Positions 1-9,420 of a DNA stretch of 41,448 nt are shown here, piece after piece. The position numbers and the translations under genes are program-made. The first letter of the stretch is position 1; the number at the start of each line of letters is the position of its first letter. Below the pieces are notes generated by a model that saw only the letters and a list, made by a program, of their open reading frames with translations, searched no databases and was not told the origin of the DNA. Source of the DNA: Colwellia hornerae (lineage in GTDB: Bacteria > Pseudomonadota > Gammaproteobacteria > Enterobacterales > Alteromonadaceae); contig NZ_VOLR01000030.1 in the NCBI RefSeq assembly GCF_007954355.1, forward strand, positions 1 through 41,448, in the 5' to 3' direction.

Positions 1-40
1 GCTACTCATAGTTATTCAACGTCAGTGATTTTCTTAAATC

Positions 41-130
41 CGTCTCACAGACAAGCAGAAAGCCCTAGCTAGTGTTCTGCTAAATATGATTAAGAATATA
101 CAAAAGCTAATGTCAGCTTTTGGCTAATTG
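41..130. repeat. Diverged intergenic repeat, copy A
   Basis: This stretch aligns by eye, with one single-base gap and roughly 70% identity, to 1731-1821. Shared blocks include CTAAATATG, an AATGTC.GC segment and TTGGCTA. Weaker similarity continues a little on both sides. No reading frame is conserved between the copies, so it looks like a decayed dispersed element rather than a gene duplication. The rest of 1-487 holds no gene I can support. Confidence 0.5.
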
Positions 131-431
131 AAGGCCTAAAGAATAACCTGAAACTAATGTCACCAAAGATACGAAACAGGACATTAGCCATTGCTAATTT
201 AATTGCGACCATTTCGACAATTATTCGTAAAAAGGATAGGTTATGTATGGATGATTGTTTGTCAAAAACTATAAAAATGACACCCGTAGTGCCAAATAAT
301 CAGTTAAAGTGCCTGAAGGCTTTTACATATACGTCATAGCAAAGGATTATGTATCCTATGCTATTATTTTTAATGAAAATCACTGTTAAAGAATCATTAG
401 GTGTCGAATATTTTTACCAATCATCAGATAC

Positions 432-462
432 AAAAAAACACCAATCATTACAACCAGTGTTT
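432..462 (-). terminator. Possible terminator of the PEP-CTERM gene
   Basis: On the minus strand AAACAC (462-457) can pair with GTGTTT (441-436), extended by G-T wobble pairs, and is followed directly by a run of T. It lies 26 bases past the stop codon of the PEP-CTERM gene. The stem is short, so this is tentative. Confidence 0.4.
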
Positions 463-487
463 CCTATAATCAAACAATTTTAAATTA

Positions 488-1123
488 TTAAGATTGTTTC
501 TTAAATCGACGTGATGCTAAACCAATCATACCTAATGCAAAAATAGCAAGTGTAGATGGCTCTGGTACATCTCTAGATTGATTAGAACGACTGTAAGTAA
601 CATCATCAAACGATCCATAACTTAATGACTTTGCGTACGAAACCGAATTAAATAACGAGTTGTCATCAGACGCAATTCCAAAGAAAGAGCCAGACACCTG
701 TATGCCAGAGTTCATTCCATTTAACGTCACCGCAGAATTACCATAATGTGAACCAAACTGCAGACCAAACGATGATATTCCTGATGTGAAATTGAATGCT
801 CCGTTGTTATATGTCCATATAAAATCATCGTCAGCCGACTGCATCATAGGACTGTTATTAGTCGTACCACCGAAACTTGCGCTGCACCCGTCTCCATCTT
901 CGCAGTTGTAATCGTTCATAGTCCAAGAAAAGTCATTGCTCCCTACTGTATGAGTAGAGCTCCCTCGGCTTGTTCCTGCGGACTCCAAATTATCAGTGAT
1001 TTCGCCACCAATGTAGGCCTCGAATGACGCTCTATCGTTGAATGTTATTAAGCCGGCATTAGCAAAACTACTGACAACTAAAATAGTACTAACGAGTGCA
1101 GCTTTCAAAAATTTAAATTTCAT
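488..1123 (-). CDS. PEP-CTERM sorting-domain envelope protein
   Basis: A 211-residue secreted protein. It has an N-terminal signal peptide (residues 1-23, hydrophobic core ending SFANA) and a C-terminal sorting signal: the VPEPSTLA motif near residue 186, a hydrophobic segment, then a basic RRFKK tail. In this family an exosortase (EpsH/XrtA type) cleaves at PEP and the protein goes to the cell surface or extracellular matrix; no exosortase gene is in this window. The body is rich in Gly, Ser and Asn and has two close Cys residues (YNCEDGDGCS). I recognise no catalytic domain. The start is supported by an AAGGA ribosome site seven bases upstream. The gene stands alone, flanked by repeats and non-coding DNA, which fits an accessory position. 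Confidence 0.85.
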   Translation of the reverse strand: MKFKFLKAALVSTILVVSSFANAGLITFNDRASFEAYIGGEITDNLESAGTSRGSSTHTVGSNDFSWTMNDYNCEDGDGCSASFGGTTNNSPMMQSADDDFIWTYNNGAFNFTSGISSFGLQFGSHYGNSAVTLNGMNSGIQVSGSFFGIASDDNSLFNSVSYAKSLSYGSFDDVTYSRSNQSRDVPEPSTLAIFALGMIGLASRRFKKQS

Positions 1124-2292
1124 TTGTTATTCCTTTTAATCCCTTTTCATATAATTTGGTAGGTGATCGTTAAAATAGTAATTTAGTAATTTAATACAAA
1201 AAACATACCAATATAAAAATATCAAACAATTTCAAAAAGATGGTGGATTACGCAGGTTTTAGCAAGGTAACATTGTAAAATAACTCGACACCAAAATAGC
1301 TCATCAACCAGTTGGTTTTCTATATATTATTGACAAGCTGTAATTTAAATTAGTATCAGTTGATGATTGAATTTCATCTTCAACCTGATATAAACCTCAA
1401 AAATATTCATACTTAAACCACGTAAAATACGTATTTTAGTAGTGTAATTCATCAAAACTTAGTGGTGCTAATTATTGCAACTAATCATATGAACACCACT
1501 ATAGACCAGTGTATTCAAGACCTATCTACCACCTAGCAACTGACTTGTAATCAGTAGGTTTGATATGTTGTCCGTTGGTATTACTACAAGTTCAAGATGT
1601 TGATTTTAGGCGATAAACTATGTTCGTTGATATTAACGGATTTCGAATAAAACAAGGTAATTAAACTTAATAAATGCGTACTAACGGAGTTTTATCCGTT
1701 GTTAGTGACTTTGAACTCAAGCCTTAAACACGTCACAAAGACGAGTAGAAAATCTTGGCTAATATTACCCTAAATATGCTCCTGAATTTGCAAAGGCTTA
1801 ATGTCCGCAATTGGCTATTAGTTGACGTAAGGATCAGCTAATATCCTATGACCACAATGGTGGTTTAGCTCAGACGCAGAATGAACGACTTGTTGGCACA
1901 AAGTTCTCATCAAAGTCTGATATTTTTAGCTATGGGGAATGTCTGCTATTGGGGAATTATCAGTGTAGTTTTATTGTTCAGCCATGTCCGCTATAAATCA
2001 AACATAGATAAATTTTTTGTCAAAATTTTTAAATATTAACTTCCGCTTAGCGACAGAAATAATCACATCTCGATAGTAATAAAAATGATAATAAGCTTCT
2101 ATCTCATTTGATGGTTGATAATCTCAAATATTATACTTGGTCATAGAGGTTAGTTGTTATATCTCCTTATGCCTGTAAACCGGCAAATTTCATAAATTGT
2201 AACAAATACCTTAACTTTAATTCTTAACAGCAGCTTTATTATTACTTTTTTTAGATTATAGTGAACGGATGATTGTTATAGGATGACCCCCG
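1124..2292. other. 1.17-kb non-coding stretch upstream of ompR
   Basis: No convincing coding region is present. The stretch holds repeat copy B (1731-1821), two more short segments of the same style (TGTCTGCTATTGGGG near 1938 and ATGTCCGCTATAAAT near 1984), and a small AACGG/CCGTT hairpin near 1684-1700. A TTGACA (1330-1335) followed 15 bases later by TAGTAT is an orphan promoter-like sequence with nothing recognisable downstream. The ompR promoter must lie in the last ~200 bases, but I cannot place it firmly. Confidence 0.6.
1731..1821. repeat. Diverged intergenic repeat, copy B
   Basis: This copy aligns to 41-130 at roughly 70% identity by eye, in the same orientation. It sits in the gene-poor region before ompR, and the PEP-CTERM gene lies between the two copies. 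The shared AATGTCCGC-type core recurs in shorter form nearby. Confidence 0.5.
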
Positions 2293-3018
2293 ATGAGTAA
2301 TGAAACTAAAAAGATATTAGTAGTTGATGATGATATGCGCCTTCGAGCGCTTTTAGAGCGATATTTAGTTGAACAAGGTTTTGCAGTGCGTACTGCAGCG
2401 AGCTCAGAGCAAATGGATCGTTTACTTGAAAGAGAGAACTTTCACTTGTTAGTCTTAGATTTGATGTTACCTGGTGAAGATGGCTTATCTATATGTCGTC
2501 GTTTACGCCAACAATCCAATGATATGCCGATTGTCATGCTAACAGCAAAAGGTGATGAGGTTGATCGTATTATTGGTTTGGAACTCGGTGCTGATGATTA
2601 TATGCCAAAACCTTTTAATCCAAGAGAATTATTAGCACGAATTAAAGCCGTATTAAGACGTAGGGTACAAGAAGCCCCTGGCGCTCCTTCACAAGAAGAA
2701 AACATTGTTTCTTTTGGTGAGTATCAACTTAACCTTGCAACTAGAGAGATGGTAAAAGGTGATATTAATATGCCTTTAACCAGTGGCGAATTTGCTGTTT
2801 TAAAAGCCCTGATCACTCACCCGAGAGAGCCACTTTCTCGTGATAAACTGATGAATTTAGCGCGTGGTCGTGATTATTCAGCTTTAGAGCGTAGTATTGA
2901 TGTACAGGTTTCACGTTTAAGAAGAATGTTAGAAGTAGATCCGGCTAAACCTCGTTATATTCAAACGGTTTGGGGTTTAGGTTACGTTTTTGTACCTGAA
3001 GGTAAAGAAGTTAATTAG
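2293..3018 (+). CDS. ompR: Osmoregulatory response regulator OmpR
   Basis: This is the DNA-binding response regulator of the EnvZ-OmpR two-component system. At 241 residues it matches E. coli OmpR (239) almost end to end. The N-terminal receiver domain (about 6-125) has the acidic pocket D12-D13, the phosphoacceptor D56 in LVLDLMLPGEDG, and the conserved lysine in PKPFNPREL. The C-terminal winged-helix domain (about 140-236) carries GEFAVLKAL, RSIDVQVSRLRR and the terminal YIQTVWGLGYVF. In relatives, phospho-OmpR controls outer membrane porins and osmotic adaptation. envZ follows after 58 bases on the same strand, so the two are probably co-transcribed. The start codon follows a weak AGGATG ribosome site. 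Confidence 0.97.
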   Translation: MSNETKKILVVDDDMRLRALLERYLVEQGFAVRTAASSEQMDRLLERENFHLLVLDLMLPGEDGLSICRRLRQQSNDMPIVMLTAKGDEVDRIIGLELGADDYMPKPFNPRELLARIKAVLRRRVQEAPGAPSQEENIVSFGEYQLNLATREMVKGDINMPLTSGEFAVLKALITHPREPLSRDKLMNLARGRDYSALERSIDVQVSRLRRMLEVDPAKPRYIQTVWGLGYVFVPEGKEVN

Positions 3019-3076
3019 TGCATTTTAGACGGTCACGTACCTTATATCAGCTAAGACCCTACTATGGATGTAAACC

Positions 3077-4372
3077 ATGAAAATATTACCACGTAGTGCC
3101 TTTGGTCAAACTGTACTCTTGATTGGTTTTTTGCTGTTGATTAATCAAGTTGTTTCTTGGGTATCTATGGTTTATTACATCATCCAACCTAATACTCAAC
3201 TAACCAATGAGTTATTAGCAAAACAAGTACGGGTTGTGCTTATTGATATTGATGATGATCTGCTTAGAAAGGCATTCTCAACATCGTTTCAAGAAAAAAC
3301 GGGTATTGAAGTTTATCGTGAAAGCGACGCATTATCGTCAGGGCTGGCAGAAGCTACCTATCTTGCTCATCGCTCTAAAGAGATGTCAAAATTACTTGAC
3401 GGCGATGCTGAACTGAGATTGACCCAAGGAGGGGAGCAATATATATTCTGGATCAGGCCTCCGCAAGCGCCACATTATTGGATCAGAATTCCCCTTTCAG
3501 GTCTAGAAGAAGCAAACTTTTCTCCGCTTACTGTGGTGTTAATGTTTCTGGGCCTATTGAGTGTCATTGGCGGTTGGTTGTTTGTTCGGCAAATAAATCG
3601 TCCTTTAAAAGCACTGCAAAAAGCCGCAGAAGATGTTGGCCGTGGCGAGTTTCCTCAGCCATTGGCCGAGTTAGGTACCACTGAAATTGTTGCGGTAACT
3701 CAAGCTTTTAATCATATGTCTCGAGGTATAAAACAGCTTGAAGACGACCGTAACTTATTGATGGCCGGCATTTCTCATGATTTACGCACGCCATTAACCA
3801 GAATTCGCCTTGCGGCGGAGATGATGTCAACACAAGATGAGTTTTTAAAAGAGGGTATTGAAGGCGATATTGATGATATGAACAGTATTATTGATCAGTT
3901 TATCGACTACATTCGCCATAACAGTAAAGATAAGTCTGAGCTTTGCGATCTTAATCATTTAATTCATGATGTTATGCAAACTGAACTTATTTATGGTCGG
4001 CAAATAAATTTTTCTGAGGAAGAATTGCCTGCAATACCGCTACGTTTTGTCGCGATGAAAAGAGCTGTTGCTAATATTATCCAAAATGCCTTGCGCTACT
4101 CTGATGGTGACATCGAGATTACTACGGGAATGTCAGCGGATAAAAAGTCAGTTTATTTCTGTGTGTTTGACACCGGTCCTGGTATTCCTGAAGAAGATAT
4201 AGAACGTTTGTTCCAACCTTTTACCCAAGGGGATGAAGCGCGTGGCGGAGAAGGGAGTGGTTTAGGCTTAGCGATAATAAAGAAAATAGTGAATACCCAT
4301 GGTGGCGATGTTCTGTTAACTAACCGCGTAGAAGGCGGTTTATCAGCCAAGGTTTTATTACCGATTAAGTAA
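3077..4372 (+). CDS. envZ: Osmosensor histidine kinase EnvZ
   Basis: This inner-membrane sensor kinase phosphorylates and dephosphorylates OmpR. It has 431 residues against 450 in E. coli. Two membrane segments (about 14-36 and 150-170) flank a periplasmic loop of about 110 residues. A HAMP linker follows (about 171-225), then the dimerisation/phosphoacceptor domain with H234 in [12 protein letters not shown]. The ATP-binding domain has an N box ([10 protein letters not shown]), G1 box (DTGPGIP) and G2 box (GSGLGLAI). All kinase motifs are intact. The periplasmic loop is the least recognisable part, as expected for this family. A strong hairpin terminator follows at 4514-4548. Confidence 0.96.
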   Translation: MKILPRSAFGQTVLLIGFLLLINQVVSWVSMVYYIIQPNTQLTNELLAKQVRVVLIDIDDDLLRKAFSTSFQEKTGIEVYRESDALSSGLAEATYLAHRSKEMSKLLDGDAELRLTQGGEQYIFWIRPPQAPHYWIRIPLSGLEEANFSPLTVVLMFLGLLSVIGGWLFVRQINRPLKALQKAAEDVGRGEFPQPLAELGTTEIVAVTQAFNHMSRGIKQLEDDRNLLMAGISHDLRTPLTRIRLAAEMMSTQDEFLKEGIEGDIDDMNSIIDQFIDYIRHNSKDKSELCDLNHLIHDVMQTELIYGRQINFSEEELPAIPLRFVAMKRAVANIIQNALRYSDGDIEITTGMSADKKSVYFCVFDTGPGIPEEDIERLFQPFTQGDEARGGEGSGLGLAIIKKIVNTHGGDVLLTNRVEGGLSAKVLLPIK

Positions 4373-4419
4373 ATTTTTTGAAATTCAAATATTAACCGTC
4401 ACGTTGCAAAATGGACTGA

Positions 4420-4513
4420 TGCCATGAAGGCAGGATGCCTAAGAATATTCATCCTGAACATATACGTTCTTTGCCATCCATGGCACCACGTTATACCGTT
4501 CATCCTGAACATA
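4420..4513. repeat. Structured intergenic segment with a 15-bp direct repeat
   Basis: Between envZ and its terminator, TTCATCCTGAACATA occurs twice (4448-4462 and 4499-4513). Between the copies lies the near-palindrome GCCATCCATGGC, and before them GCCATGAAGGCAGGATGCC. The arrangement resembles a dispersed extragenic repeat, but no second copy of the unit is in this window to prove it. Confidence 0.4.
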
Positions 4514-4548
4514 AAAAAGCCGCTGAACGTGCAGTTCAGCGGCTTTTT
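4514..4548. terminator. Bidirectional terminator between envZ and pckA
   Basis: This is a perfect 15-bp inverted repeat. AAAAAGCCGCTGAAC (4514-4528) and its complement (4534-4548) enclose a five-base loop, with T runs on both strands. It serves envZ on the plus strand and pckA on the minus strand. Confidence 0.93.
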
Positions 4549-4574
4549 AGGTATAACATTAAAACATTAAGTCG

Positions 4575-6185
4575 TTATAGCTGAGGTCCAGCATCGACTA
4601 ATGATTTACCATTGTCAGTATCAGTAAACTTAGTAAAGTTTTTAACAAAGCGCTTAGCTAAATCTTCTGCTTTAGTGTTCCACTCTTCTTTATCTGTGTA
4701 AGTATCACGAGGGTCGAGAATATCGCCTTCAACACCTGAAACGCTAGTTGGAATTTCTAAATTAAATAAGGGTAAAACAGTAGTTTCAGCGCTATCTATG
4801 GAACCATCTAGAATCGAATCAATAATCGCACGAGTAGCCTTTATTGAGATACGTTTACCCGTACCATTCCAACCGGTGTTAACTAAGTAAGCCTCAGCAC
4901 CAACGGCTTGCATACGTTTACGTAGAACTTCAGCATACTGAGTAGGATGCAAGCTTAGGAAGGCTGCGCCAAAACAACTTGAGAATGTTGGCGTAGGCTT
5001 GGTAATACCACGTTCAGTTCCGGCTAGTTTTGCGGTAAAACCAGACAAAAAATAATATTCAGTTTGTGCAGGTGTTAATTTTGAAACGGGTGGTAATACA
5101 CCAAAAGCATCGGCAGTTAAGAAAATAACTTTTTTAGCATGGCCAGCACGAGAAATTGGCTTAACGATATTTTCAATGTGATCAATAGGGTATGAAACAC
5201 GGGTGTTTTCAGTTTTTGAGTTATCGTCAAAATCAATTTTACCATGCTCATCAACGCTAACATTTTCTAATAATGCATTACGACGAATCGCATTGTAAAT
5301 GTCAGGTTCATTTTCTTTGCTTAAGTTGATTGTTTTAGCGTAACAACCACCTTCAAAGTTGAAAACGCCATTATCATCCCAGCCATGTTCATCATCGCCG
5401 ATAAGTTGACGTTTAGGGTCAGTAGAAAGTGTTGTTTTACCTGTACCCGACAAGCCGAAAAATATCGCAACATCACCTTCTTCACCAACGTTTGCACTAC
5501 AGTGCATTGAAGCAATACCTTTTAAAGGTAATAGGTAGTTCATCATTGAGAACATACCTTTTTTCATTTCTCCGCCGTACCAAGTACCGCCGATTAATTG
5601 AATTTTTTCAGTGAGGTTAAAGGCAACAAAGTTTTCAGAGTTAAGACCTTGTTCTTGCCATTTATCGTTAGTTGTTTTAGCACCATTCATTACGATGAAA
5701 TCGGGTTCGTAATCTTTTAACTCTTCATCTGAAGGGCGAATAAACATGTTTTTAACAAAGTGAGCTTGCCACGCAACTTGTGTGATAAAGCGAACCTTTA
5801 AACGAGTATCGGCATTTGCTCCACAGTAGGTATCAACGACAAATAAACGCTGTTTAGAAAGCTGGGTAGTTACTAAAGTCTTTAAATGATCCCATGTTTC
5901 TTGAGTCATTGGTTTGTTATCGTTCTTACCTTGGTCAGACCACCAAACCGTATCACGGCTAGTATCATCGCGAACAATATACTTATCTTTAGGTGAACGG
6001 CCAGTAAAAATACCTGTATCGACGTTAACCGCGCCAAGCTCGGTTTCTATGCCTTTATCAAAACCGGTAAGTTCAGACTTTGTTTCTTCAGCAAAGAGTA
6101 ACTCATAAGAAGGGTTGTAAACAATCTCGGCAACATCATTGATGCCATATACAGATAAATCAATTGAGCTTTCTAAAGAAGCCAT
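4575..6185 (-). CDS. pckA: Phosphoenolpyruvate carboxykinase (ATP)
   Basis: This enzyme converts oxaloacetate plus ATP to phosphoenolpyruvate, CO2 and ADP in gluconeogenesis, in the cytoplasm. The protein has 536 residues, the usual length for the ATP-dependent family (540 in E. coli). The P-loop GLSGTGKTT is at residues 244-252. Other family signatures are [25 protein letters not shown] and [10 protein letters not shown] start it at 6185, where MASLESS follows a strong AGGAGAG ribosome site eight bases upstream. The frame is open further upstream to 6272, but that extension has no ribosome site and is not family-like. A CRP-type operator lies about 110 bases upstream. The gene converges on ompR-envZ, the same neighbourhood as in E. 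coli. Confidence 0.97.
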   Translation of the reverse strand: MASLESSIDLSVYGINDVAEIVYNPSYELLFAEETKSELTGFDKGIETELGAVNVDTGIFTGRSPKDKYIVRDDTSRDTVWWSDQGKNDNKPMTQETWDHLKTLVTTQLSKQRLFVVDTYCGANADTRLKVRFITQVAWQAHFVKNMFIRPSDEELKDYEPDFIVMNGAKTTNDKWQEQGLNSENFVAFNLTEKIQLIGGTWYGGEMKKGMFSMMNYLLPLKGIASMHCSANVGEEGDVAIFFGLSGTGKTTLSTDPKRQLIGDDEHGWDDNGVFNFEGGCYAKTINLSKENEPDIYNAIRRNALLENVSVDEHGKIDFDDNSKTENTRVSYPIDHIENIVKPISRAGHAKKVIFLTADAFGVLPPVSKLTPAQTEYYFLSGFTAKLAGTERGITKPTPTFSSCFGAAFLSLHPTQYAEVLRKRMQAVGAEAYLVNTGWNGTGKRISIKATRAIIDSILDGSIDSAETTVLPLFNLEIPTSVSGVEGDILDPRDTYTDKEEWNTKAEDLAKRFVKNFTKFTDTDNGKSLVDAGPQL

Positions 6186-6295
6186 AGCGAATACTCTCCT
6201 AAAAGTATGACGGTGAACATTTGTGTGTGTTAAACATGTTTGAGGTCGCAATTTTAGGCGATTATTAGGCAAAACGAAAGTAAAATTTCTTTCGT

Positions 6296-6311
6296 TGTGA
6301 AAGTTTTCACT
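6296..6311 (-). promoter_or_regulatory. Putative CRP-cAMP site upstream of pckA
   Basis: TGTGAAAGTTTTCACT matches the CRP consensus TGTGA-N6-TCACA at nine of ten fixed positions. A candidate -10 (TAAAAT on the minus strand, 6256-6251) puts the site near -60, a common activating position. CRP control of pckA is known in enterobacteria. A flanking ACGAAAG/CTTTCGT dyad (6274-6295) may also matter. Confidence 0.6.
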
Positions 6312-6670
6312 ATAACTTTCATTTATAGTAGGGGGGGCAAATTAGAGGTCATCAAATATTTAGATTAAATATTTTGTTATTAGGTCAATGGAAATTTATT
6401 TTAATTCTTTTAATACAGTAAGTTATTGTTTTATTTTTTTACTTTGTATGAACAATAAAGCTTTAGATTATGACGTTGATTCACATAATCTAAAGTAAAT
6501 TTATTTTTATAAAAGAGATAAAACAATTAAAAAAATGTTTTGTTTTGTAAGAAATAAGTTGCAAATGAAAGTTATAAAAGACAAAAGTTGATAATAACAA
6601 TAAATTACAGCACAGAGATCACTTACATTTGATAGGCGACTAATGATATGACTAGAAAGTTATCGCTTAA
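6312..6670. other. AT-rich intergenic region between pckA and mrcA
   Basis: There is no coding capacity. Besides the pckA control region it contains the 12-bp dyad listed at 6461-6495. The rest is low-complexity A/T sequence in which I see nothing specific. Confidence 0.55.
6461..6495. terminator. Hairpin downstream of mrcA
   Basis: CTTTAGATTATG (6461-6472) and its exact complement (6484-6495) form a 12-bp stem with an 11-base loop. On the minus strand the stem is followed by CTTTATTGTT, moderately T-rich. It lies about 175 bases past the mrcA stop. It may be a terminator or the 3' stabilising hairpin of the mrcA transcript. Confidence 0.45.
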
Positions 6671-9235
6671 TTAAAAAATATCATCATTACTACTCTCATC
6701 AAAAATACGCGAGCCATCAAGTATCTCACTACTATTGTCTTGCGTTACCGATTCCGTTGGCGCAGTGCCAAACTGAAAATATTCAAAAAAACTCGTTTTA
6801 TCGGTTTTATTGGTCAGTTTACCGGTACTTTTATCAATGCGTACCGACACTATATCAACAGGTTGAATAAAAGGTTCTTCGGGATGAGCAGCTAATGCTA
6901 CTGCCATAAAGTCGATCCAAGCTGGTTGAGCAGATTTTGCGCCAGCTTCGCCACCAGTAACTTGGTATTTATCTAGATTACTATTATAACGGGTTCTACC
7001 TAAATTTCTGCTAGGATCATCAAAACCGACCCAAGACGTTGTGACTAATCGGCGACTAAAGCCAGAAAACCAAGCATCTTTTGATTGGTTTGTTGTCCCT
7101 GTCTTTCCTGCAATATCATGTCGTTTTAATGTTTGCGCCCGCCATCCTGTACCTCGCCAAAACGGTTTCATTTGGTAGTCTGAACCCCAAATTGCCGCAT
7201 TCAATGCCTGTGTTACCAAAAAGGCATTCTGTGCACTAATCACTCGCTCAGCTTTAATAAGTGGAGGTGTTTCTTTTTTAGGTAAAAGGTCAAACGGGTC
7301 TAAAATATTATCAATATCTTGTTGTTTATTTTCTAGTGAACAGGGATCACAGGCCATTGCTGGGTTGGCTTGAAAGAGAATCTTACCAAATGAGTCTTCT
7401 ATTCTATCAATCAAATAGGGTCTAATTAAATAACCGCCATTAGCAAAAGTTGCAAATCCGGTAGCAACTTCTAAAGGTGTTAAAGACGCAGAGCCCAGCG
7501 CAAGTGACTCGTTTCGAGGTAAATCGTTTGGTACAAAGCCAAAAGCCGCTAAATGAGGAATGATGTTATCTAGACCGACCGCTCTTAATAGACGTACGGC
7601 GATGACATTTTTAGATTGTGCTAATGCTAAGCGGACACGAATGTCACCGTTATAGATAGGGGGAGAGTTCTCTGGCCGCCAAACAACACCTGAACTTTGA
7701 TCCCACTGGTTAATTGGCGCATCATTTACCAGTGTGGCTAAGGTAAAGCCATTATCTAACGCTGCTGAGTAAATGAAGGGCTTGATGTTAGAGCCGACTT
7801 GGCGTTTGGCTTGTGTGACTCGATTAAATTGGCTTTGTTGAAAGCTAAAACCGCCAATTGCTGCTTTTATCGCACCATTGTCTGTTGATAAAGAGACAAG
7901 AGCAGAACTGACTTCGGGTAGCTGACTTAATGTAAAACCTTGTGCGGTTTTAATAACAAATACAAGATCACCATAGTTAAGTATTTCACTGGCAACCTTA
8001 GGTGCAGCACCTTGTTTTTCATCATTAATAAATTCGCGAGCCCATGACATACCTTGCCATAAAATTTCGCCTTCTTGTAAAATGGTCTGAGTATTTTCTT
8101 GATGACTTAAAAATTTAATCGTCGCTGATTGTTCAGCAACATCGGTGATCACCGCAGGGAAAAGTGTTTGATAATTATCTATTTTGTTAAGCGCTTCGAT
8201 GACTTCCTCATCGCTGAGCTCAGCTGTTTGATCGATAACATTTTCGTTTTTAGCTAGCTCTGGACGTAAAGAAACCACAGCGCCACGATAACCATGGCGT
8301 AAATCATAGGAAAGGAGATTGTTGATAACCGCTTTTTGTGCCGCGCTTTGAAGGGTTGAATCAACGGTTAAATAAACATTATAACCACCGGTATAAGCAA
8401 GTTCTTTTCCGTAAAGATCTACCATCTCTTGATGTGCCATTTCTGCTATATAAGGCGCATTCAACTCGATCTCTATACTGTGCCTTTTACCGGAGATAGG
8501 CGCTTGGTTTGCTTGCGCTAACTCTGCTGAATTAATATATCCTGCACTATACATACGCTGTAAAACAATGGCACGATTAGCTTTGGCGTTTCTAGGCGAG
8601 CTAATAGGGTTTCTGTTAGAAGGTGCTTTAGGCAAGCCAGCAAGCACAGCTATTTGTGCCAGAGTTAAGTCTTTAACATCTTTACCGTAATAGACTTGTG
8701 CCGCCGCGCCAAAACCAAAGCTACGATGACTTAAGGGGATTTTGTTCATGTACAGGGCAAGTATTTCATCTTTTGTCAGGAGACTTTCAATATGAAAAGT
8801 TAAAAATATTTCACGGATTTTTCGGGTGTAGGTTACTTCAGAGGATAAGAAAAAATTTCGTGCCACTTGCATGGTAATGGTACTTGCACCCCCTTTGTTT
8901 TGTCCCATCAGTTTACCGAGTACCGCTCTGCCCATTCCTATCGGGTCGACACCAAAATGTGAATAAAAGCGATCGTCTTCACTGGCTAAAATGGCATTAA
9001 TCAGTTGTTGTGGGAATTCATTAAGCTTTAAAGGGATGCGTTTTTTCTCGCCAAACTGATTAATTAACTTATTATCAGCACTAAAGATTTGCATTGGCGT
9101 TTGCCATTGCATGTCTTTTAGTGAGGTGACGCTGGGTAATTCACTGCGCATTGATAAATATAAAGCGGCTAAAGATAAACAAGCTAAAAATATAAAAATT
9201 AGCCCTACTTTTATGAGACGTTTAAATAAAAGCAC
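6671..9235 (-). CDS. mrcA: Penicillin-binding protein 1A, bifunctional murein synthase
   Basis: This class A PBP polymerises lipid II into glycan strands and cross-links the peptides in the periplasm. It has 854 residues (E. coli PBP1A about 850). A short cytoplasmic tail and one membrane anchor (about 8-28) lead into the GT51 glycosyltransferase domain, with catalytic E86 in ASEDDRFYSHFGVD and the GGASTITMQVARN motif. The transpeptidase domain has the SxxK serine S482 (GSNIK), the SxN motif S541-K-N and the KTG triad at K711. The insert between the two domains fits the PBP1A-specific OB/ODD region. It is divergent from pilM, the conserved arrangement in gammaproteobacteria where mrcA faces the pil/hof operon. 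Confidence 0.96.
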   Translation of the reverse strand: MLLFKRLIKVGLIFIFLACLSLAALYLSMRSELPSVTSLKDMQWQTPMQIFSADNKLINQFGEKKRIPLKLNEFPQQLINAILASEDDRFYSHFGVDPIGMGRAVLGKLMGQNKGGASTITMQVARNFFLSSEVTYTRKIREIFLTFHIESLLTKDEILALYMNKIPLSHRSFGFGAAAQVYYGKDVKDLTLAQIAVLAGLPKAPSNRNPISSPRNAKANRAIVLQRMYSAGYINSAELAQANQAPISGKRHSIEIELNAPYIAEMAHQEMVDLYGKELAYTGGYNVYLTVDSTLQSAAQKAVINNLLSYDLRHGYRGAVVSLRPELAKNENVIDQTAELSDEEVIEALNKIDNYQTLFPAVITDVAEQSATIKFLSHQENTQTILQEGEILWQGMSWAREFINDEKQGAAPKVASEILNYGDLVFVIKTAQGFTLSQLPEVSSALVSLSTDNGAIKAAIGGFSFQQSQFNRVTQAKRQVGSNIKPFIYSAALDNGFTLATLVNDAPINQWDQSSGVVWRPENSPPIYNGDIRVRLALAQSKNVIAVRLLRAVGLDNIIPHLAAFGFVPNDLPRNESLALGSASLTPLEVATGFATFANGGYLIRPYLIDRIEDSFGKILFQANPAMACDPCSLENKQQDIDNILDPFDLLPKKETPPLIKAERVISAQNAFLVTQALNAAIWGSDYQMKPFWRGTGWRAQTLKRHDIAGKTGTTNQSKDAWFSGFSRRLVTTSWVGFDDPSRNLGRTRYNSNLDKYQVTGGEAGAKSAQPAWIDFMAVALAAHPEEPFIQPVDIVSVRIDKSTGKLTNKTDKTSFFEYFQFGTAPTESVTQDNSSEILDGSRIFDESSNDDIF

Positions 9236-9420
9236 TAAATTTTTCTCTCAATATTGGACAAAAAAACGATTAATAACACTAGTATATCCTGTAAAAGCAT
9301 GCAATAAATGTATTTATCTCAGGTTTGTGCCTAATATATAGCAATGCAATAAAGTTTATTTTGATTTATTTATTTAAATTGTGTCGTTATTGGTTAATTT
9401 ACTCATATTAGTAGGATGTT

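Noticed and set aside
157-339. 60-codon frame on the plus strand at the left end
   Set aside because: It has no ribosome site or recognisable sequence and partly runs alongside the decayed repeat region; it looks like chance.
1330-1356. TTGACA-N15-TAGTAT as a promoter for a small RNA
   Set aside because: Spacing is short, and no terminator or conserved structure follows; AT-rich sequence gives many such matches.
4575-6272. Longer pckA product starting at 6272
   Set aside because: The extra 29 residues are basic and not family-like, and the ATG at 6185 has a strong AGGAGAG ribosome site.
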